Assembly (NCBI GenBank): GCA_023435895.1
Contig: JAEZLH010000027.1
Coordinates: 372,001-436,000 of the forward strand
DNA length: 64,000 bases
Direction: 5' to 3'
DNA from: Bacillota bacterium
Lineage (GTDB): Bacteria > Bacillota > Clostridia > Lachnospirales > Lachnospiraceae
Position numbers and translations under genes: made by a program. This document shows, in pieces, positions 62,544 to 64,000 of the stretch. Every line of letters starts with the position of its first letter. The first letter of the stretch is position 1. The notes below the pieces were generated by a model. The model was not told the DNA's origin. It worked only from the letters and a program-made list of their open reading frames with translations, and searched no databases.

Positions 62544-62624
62544 AGGATATAATTCGTAATAATTCAGGTGATAATACCCATGGAATTATTCACAACGAGA
62601 TTAATAGGGGAAGGAGTTATGTTT

Positions 62625-62816
62625 ATGAATGGAATGAAAAAAATATTAGCAGGAGTAGGGTTTATTCTTGCTTCAATTGCATCAGTATTAGTAATATATT
62701 GTTCTATTGACATAGGAATAGATATTTTTAGTGCATTATTTCAATTATTAGCGGTGTTTAGTCCATTTATTGGAATAATTTTAATTATTGCAGGTCTATT
62801 AACAAAAGATAATTAA
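62625..62816 (+). CDS. Small two-segment membrane protein
   Basis: This 63-residue protein has two hydrophobic segments (about 6-30 and 35-58) with a short polar turn and ends KDN. GGGGAAGGAG precedes ATG 62625 at a good distance; ATG 62619 is too close. No family is recognised. Its gene follows the reductase by about 80 bases. Confidence 0.55.
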   Translation: MNGMKKILAGVGFILASIASVLVIYCSIDIGIDIFSALFQLLAVFSPFIGIILIIAGLLTKDN

Positions 62817-62930
62817 CATAAATACCTATTTAAAAACGATAATTAAGTAGGCTATGCTCTATGCAATTAAAAAATAAATATCAACAATAAGTTGTGACAG
62901 ATATAAAATGATACGAAGGGATGTAAGCAC

Positions 62931-63764
62931 ATGGGATCAAAACACTTAAATCTGATTTTTCCCCAGTGGCAGGGTGGTGGGCAAGATTTATCCACCTATC
63001 ATGGTGCAAAGGAATTTTATGAACTTTATTTAAAGAATAGTAAGGTGAAAGAAATAGAAGTATCGATGGACGAGGTTATAGATACAACAAATGATATCTT
63101 CGGATATGACATCCTTATAGAACAAATGGCGAGAGCACAAGATTTAATCAAAGACGAGGCTCCGGATACGATATTTACCATAGGAGGAGGCTGTGATGCC
63201 AATATTCCAATGGTTTCATATCTGAACCATAAGGTATCAAGTAATCTGACTGTCCTATGGTTTGATTCTCATGGTGACTTAAATACGCCTAAATCCTCAC
63301 ATAGCAAGTATTTTTATGGTATGCCACTTCGCACTTTGTTGGGTGATGGGGATGATTATATGGTAGAAAGCTTGTCCTCCACACTGAATCCTTCCCAAGT
63401 GGTAATGATGGGAGCTCGAGATCTTGACCCGGAAGAGCAGAGTTACATTCAAGAACATGCTATCCCGGTTGTAACAATCTCTGATATGGAGCATCATGCA
63501 GAAGATGTAATCCAATTAATACGCTCCAAGGGTAGTAAAAATCTCTACCTACATATTGATTTGGATGTACTGGATTGCGAGGAGTTCCCATATGTTCCGG
63601 TTCCCATGAAGGGTGGCTTAACAAGGAATACCCTTAGTACATTGATTTCTTTGCTTCAAAATGAATTTCATATTATTGGTATTGATATTATGGAGTATAA
63701 TCAAACCGGTATGAAACCTTATGAAATGTTTAACGTTATAACTAAAATTGGTTTGGAATTGTAA
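62931..63764 (+). CDS. Arginase/agmatinase-family protein
   Basis: This 277-residue ureohydrolase-family protein keeps the metal-binding WFDSHGDLNTP (D112, H114, D116) and HIDLDVLDCEEFP motifs. The usual first metal His of GGxHS is replaced by Cys88 in GGGCDANIP. It lacks the family N-terminal hairpin of true agmatinases. Guanidinobutyrase-, formiminoglutamase- or arginase-like activity is possible but not certain. AAGGGAT precedes the ATG. Confidence 0.85.
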   Translation: MGSKHLNLIFPQWQGGGQDLSTYHGAKEFYELYLKNSKVKEIEVSMDEVIDTTNDIFGYDILIEQMARAQDLIKDEAPDTIFTIGGGCDANIPMVSYLNHKVSSNLTVLWFDSHGDLNTPKSSHSKYFYGMPLRTLLGDGDDYMVESLSSTLNPSQVVMMGARDLDPEEQSYIQEHAIPVVTISDMEHHAEDVIQLIRSKGSKNLYLHIDLDVLDCEEFPYVPVPMKGGLTRNTLSTLISLLQNEFHIIGIDIMEYNQTGMKPYEMFNVITKIGLEL

Positions 63765-63831
63765 AGGTAGGATTTCTTAATCTGGCAGATGATTTGCATT
63801 GACGTAACATTACATACAGGGGGAATATTAA

Positions 63832-64000
63832 ATGCTTCGGAAAGCTACGGAAAAGGATATAACAAGTTTGGCAAAACTGCGTATCGAGATGTTGAATGAA
63901 GAAAGTGCTTATGAAGATGATTTCAATAAGCGAATATTTAATAACACGGTAGATTTTTTAAGAAATGGCATGGAACAGAATGCAGTGGTAATGATTGTAG
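63832..64000 (+). CDS. GNAT-family acetyltransferase, N-terminal part
   Basis: The frame from ATG 63832 (AGGGGG upstream) runs off the window. The first 56 residues read LRKATEKDITSLAKLRIEMLNEE, the usual GNAT start beta strand and helix. The acetyl-CoA loop lies beyond the window end, so the family call is tentative. Confidence 0.6.
   Translation, partial: MLRKATEKDITSLAKLRIEMLNEESAYEDDFNKRIFNNTVDFLRNGMEQNAVVMIV

Overview
The window looks like part of the chromosome of an AT-rich, Gram-positive, anaerobic, spore-forming clostridium, most likely of the Lachnospiraceae type. The reasons are AGGAGG-type ribosome binding sites, frequent TTG and GTG starts, an Rnf complex, Csp-type subtilases, a YtaF-like protein and small Cys/Gly-rich proteins. 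No rRNA, canonical tRNA, CRISPR array, transposase or prophage was seen.

Layout. 1-2.4 kb: end of a glycan locus (CapD-like dehydratase, DegT aminotransferase, initiating sugar transferase). 2.4-8.8 kb: a probable sporulation/germination block (YtaF-like membrane protein, altered two-domain multicopper oxidase, two tandem Csp-type subtilases, cell-wall amidase). 8.9-12.1 kb: an LTA-synthase-like sulfatase flanked by two small Cys/Gly-rich protein genes that share an upstream block. 12.5-16.5 kb: nitroreductase, RCC1-like lipoprotein, CHAP hydrolase. 17-21.2 kb: an archaeal-flavoured surface-protein operon (DUF1102-like protein, ER/SipW-type signal peptidase, second DUF1102-like protein, and a DUF5305-like protein joined to a tandem MshEN-type c-di-GMP-binding motif). 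21.6-25 kb: sulfite/nitrite reductase, AraC regulator, DJ-1 protein. 25.4-28.5 kb: an RNA-metabolism neighbourhood with a slipin, a YrlA-like circularly permuted tRNA-like RNA, a start-less reading-frame remnant, a 35-bp minisatellite and a NYN/OST-HTH protein. 28.5-46.5 kb: many single small-enzyme genes, with two decayed genes (a frameshifted P-loop kinase and a deleted ABC ATPase next to its FtsX permease) and a complete ABC exporter. 46.6-50.4 kb: an rnfDGEAB operon with its own promoter and a terminator-like leader, but no rnfC. 50.5-64 kb: small metabolic and nucleotide-handling genes, two adjacent radical SAM genes, dihydrofolate reductase, nitrilase, S66 peptidase and an arginase-family protein, ending inside a GNAT gene.

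The strongest candidates for new biology are the c-di-GMP-linked DUF1102/SipW/DUF5305 operon and the slipin-associated YrlA-like RNA. The rnfC-less Rnf operon and the paired Cys-rich proteins come next. Intergenic regions also carry several degenerate repeat families: a 189-bp imperfect inverted repeat, a 50-bp dispersed repeat, and purine-rich 35-bp and 11-bp tandem arrays.
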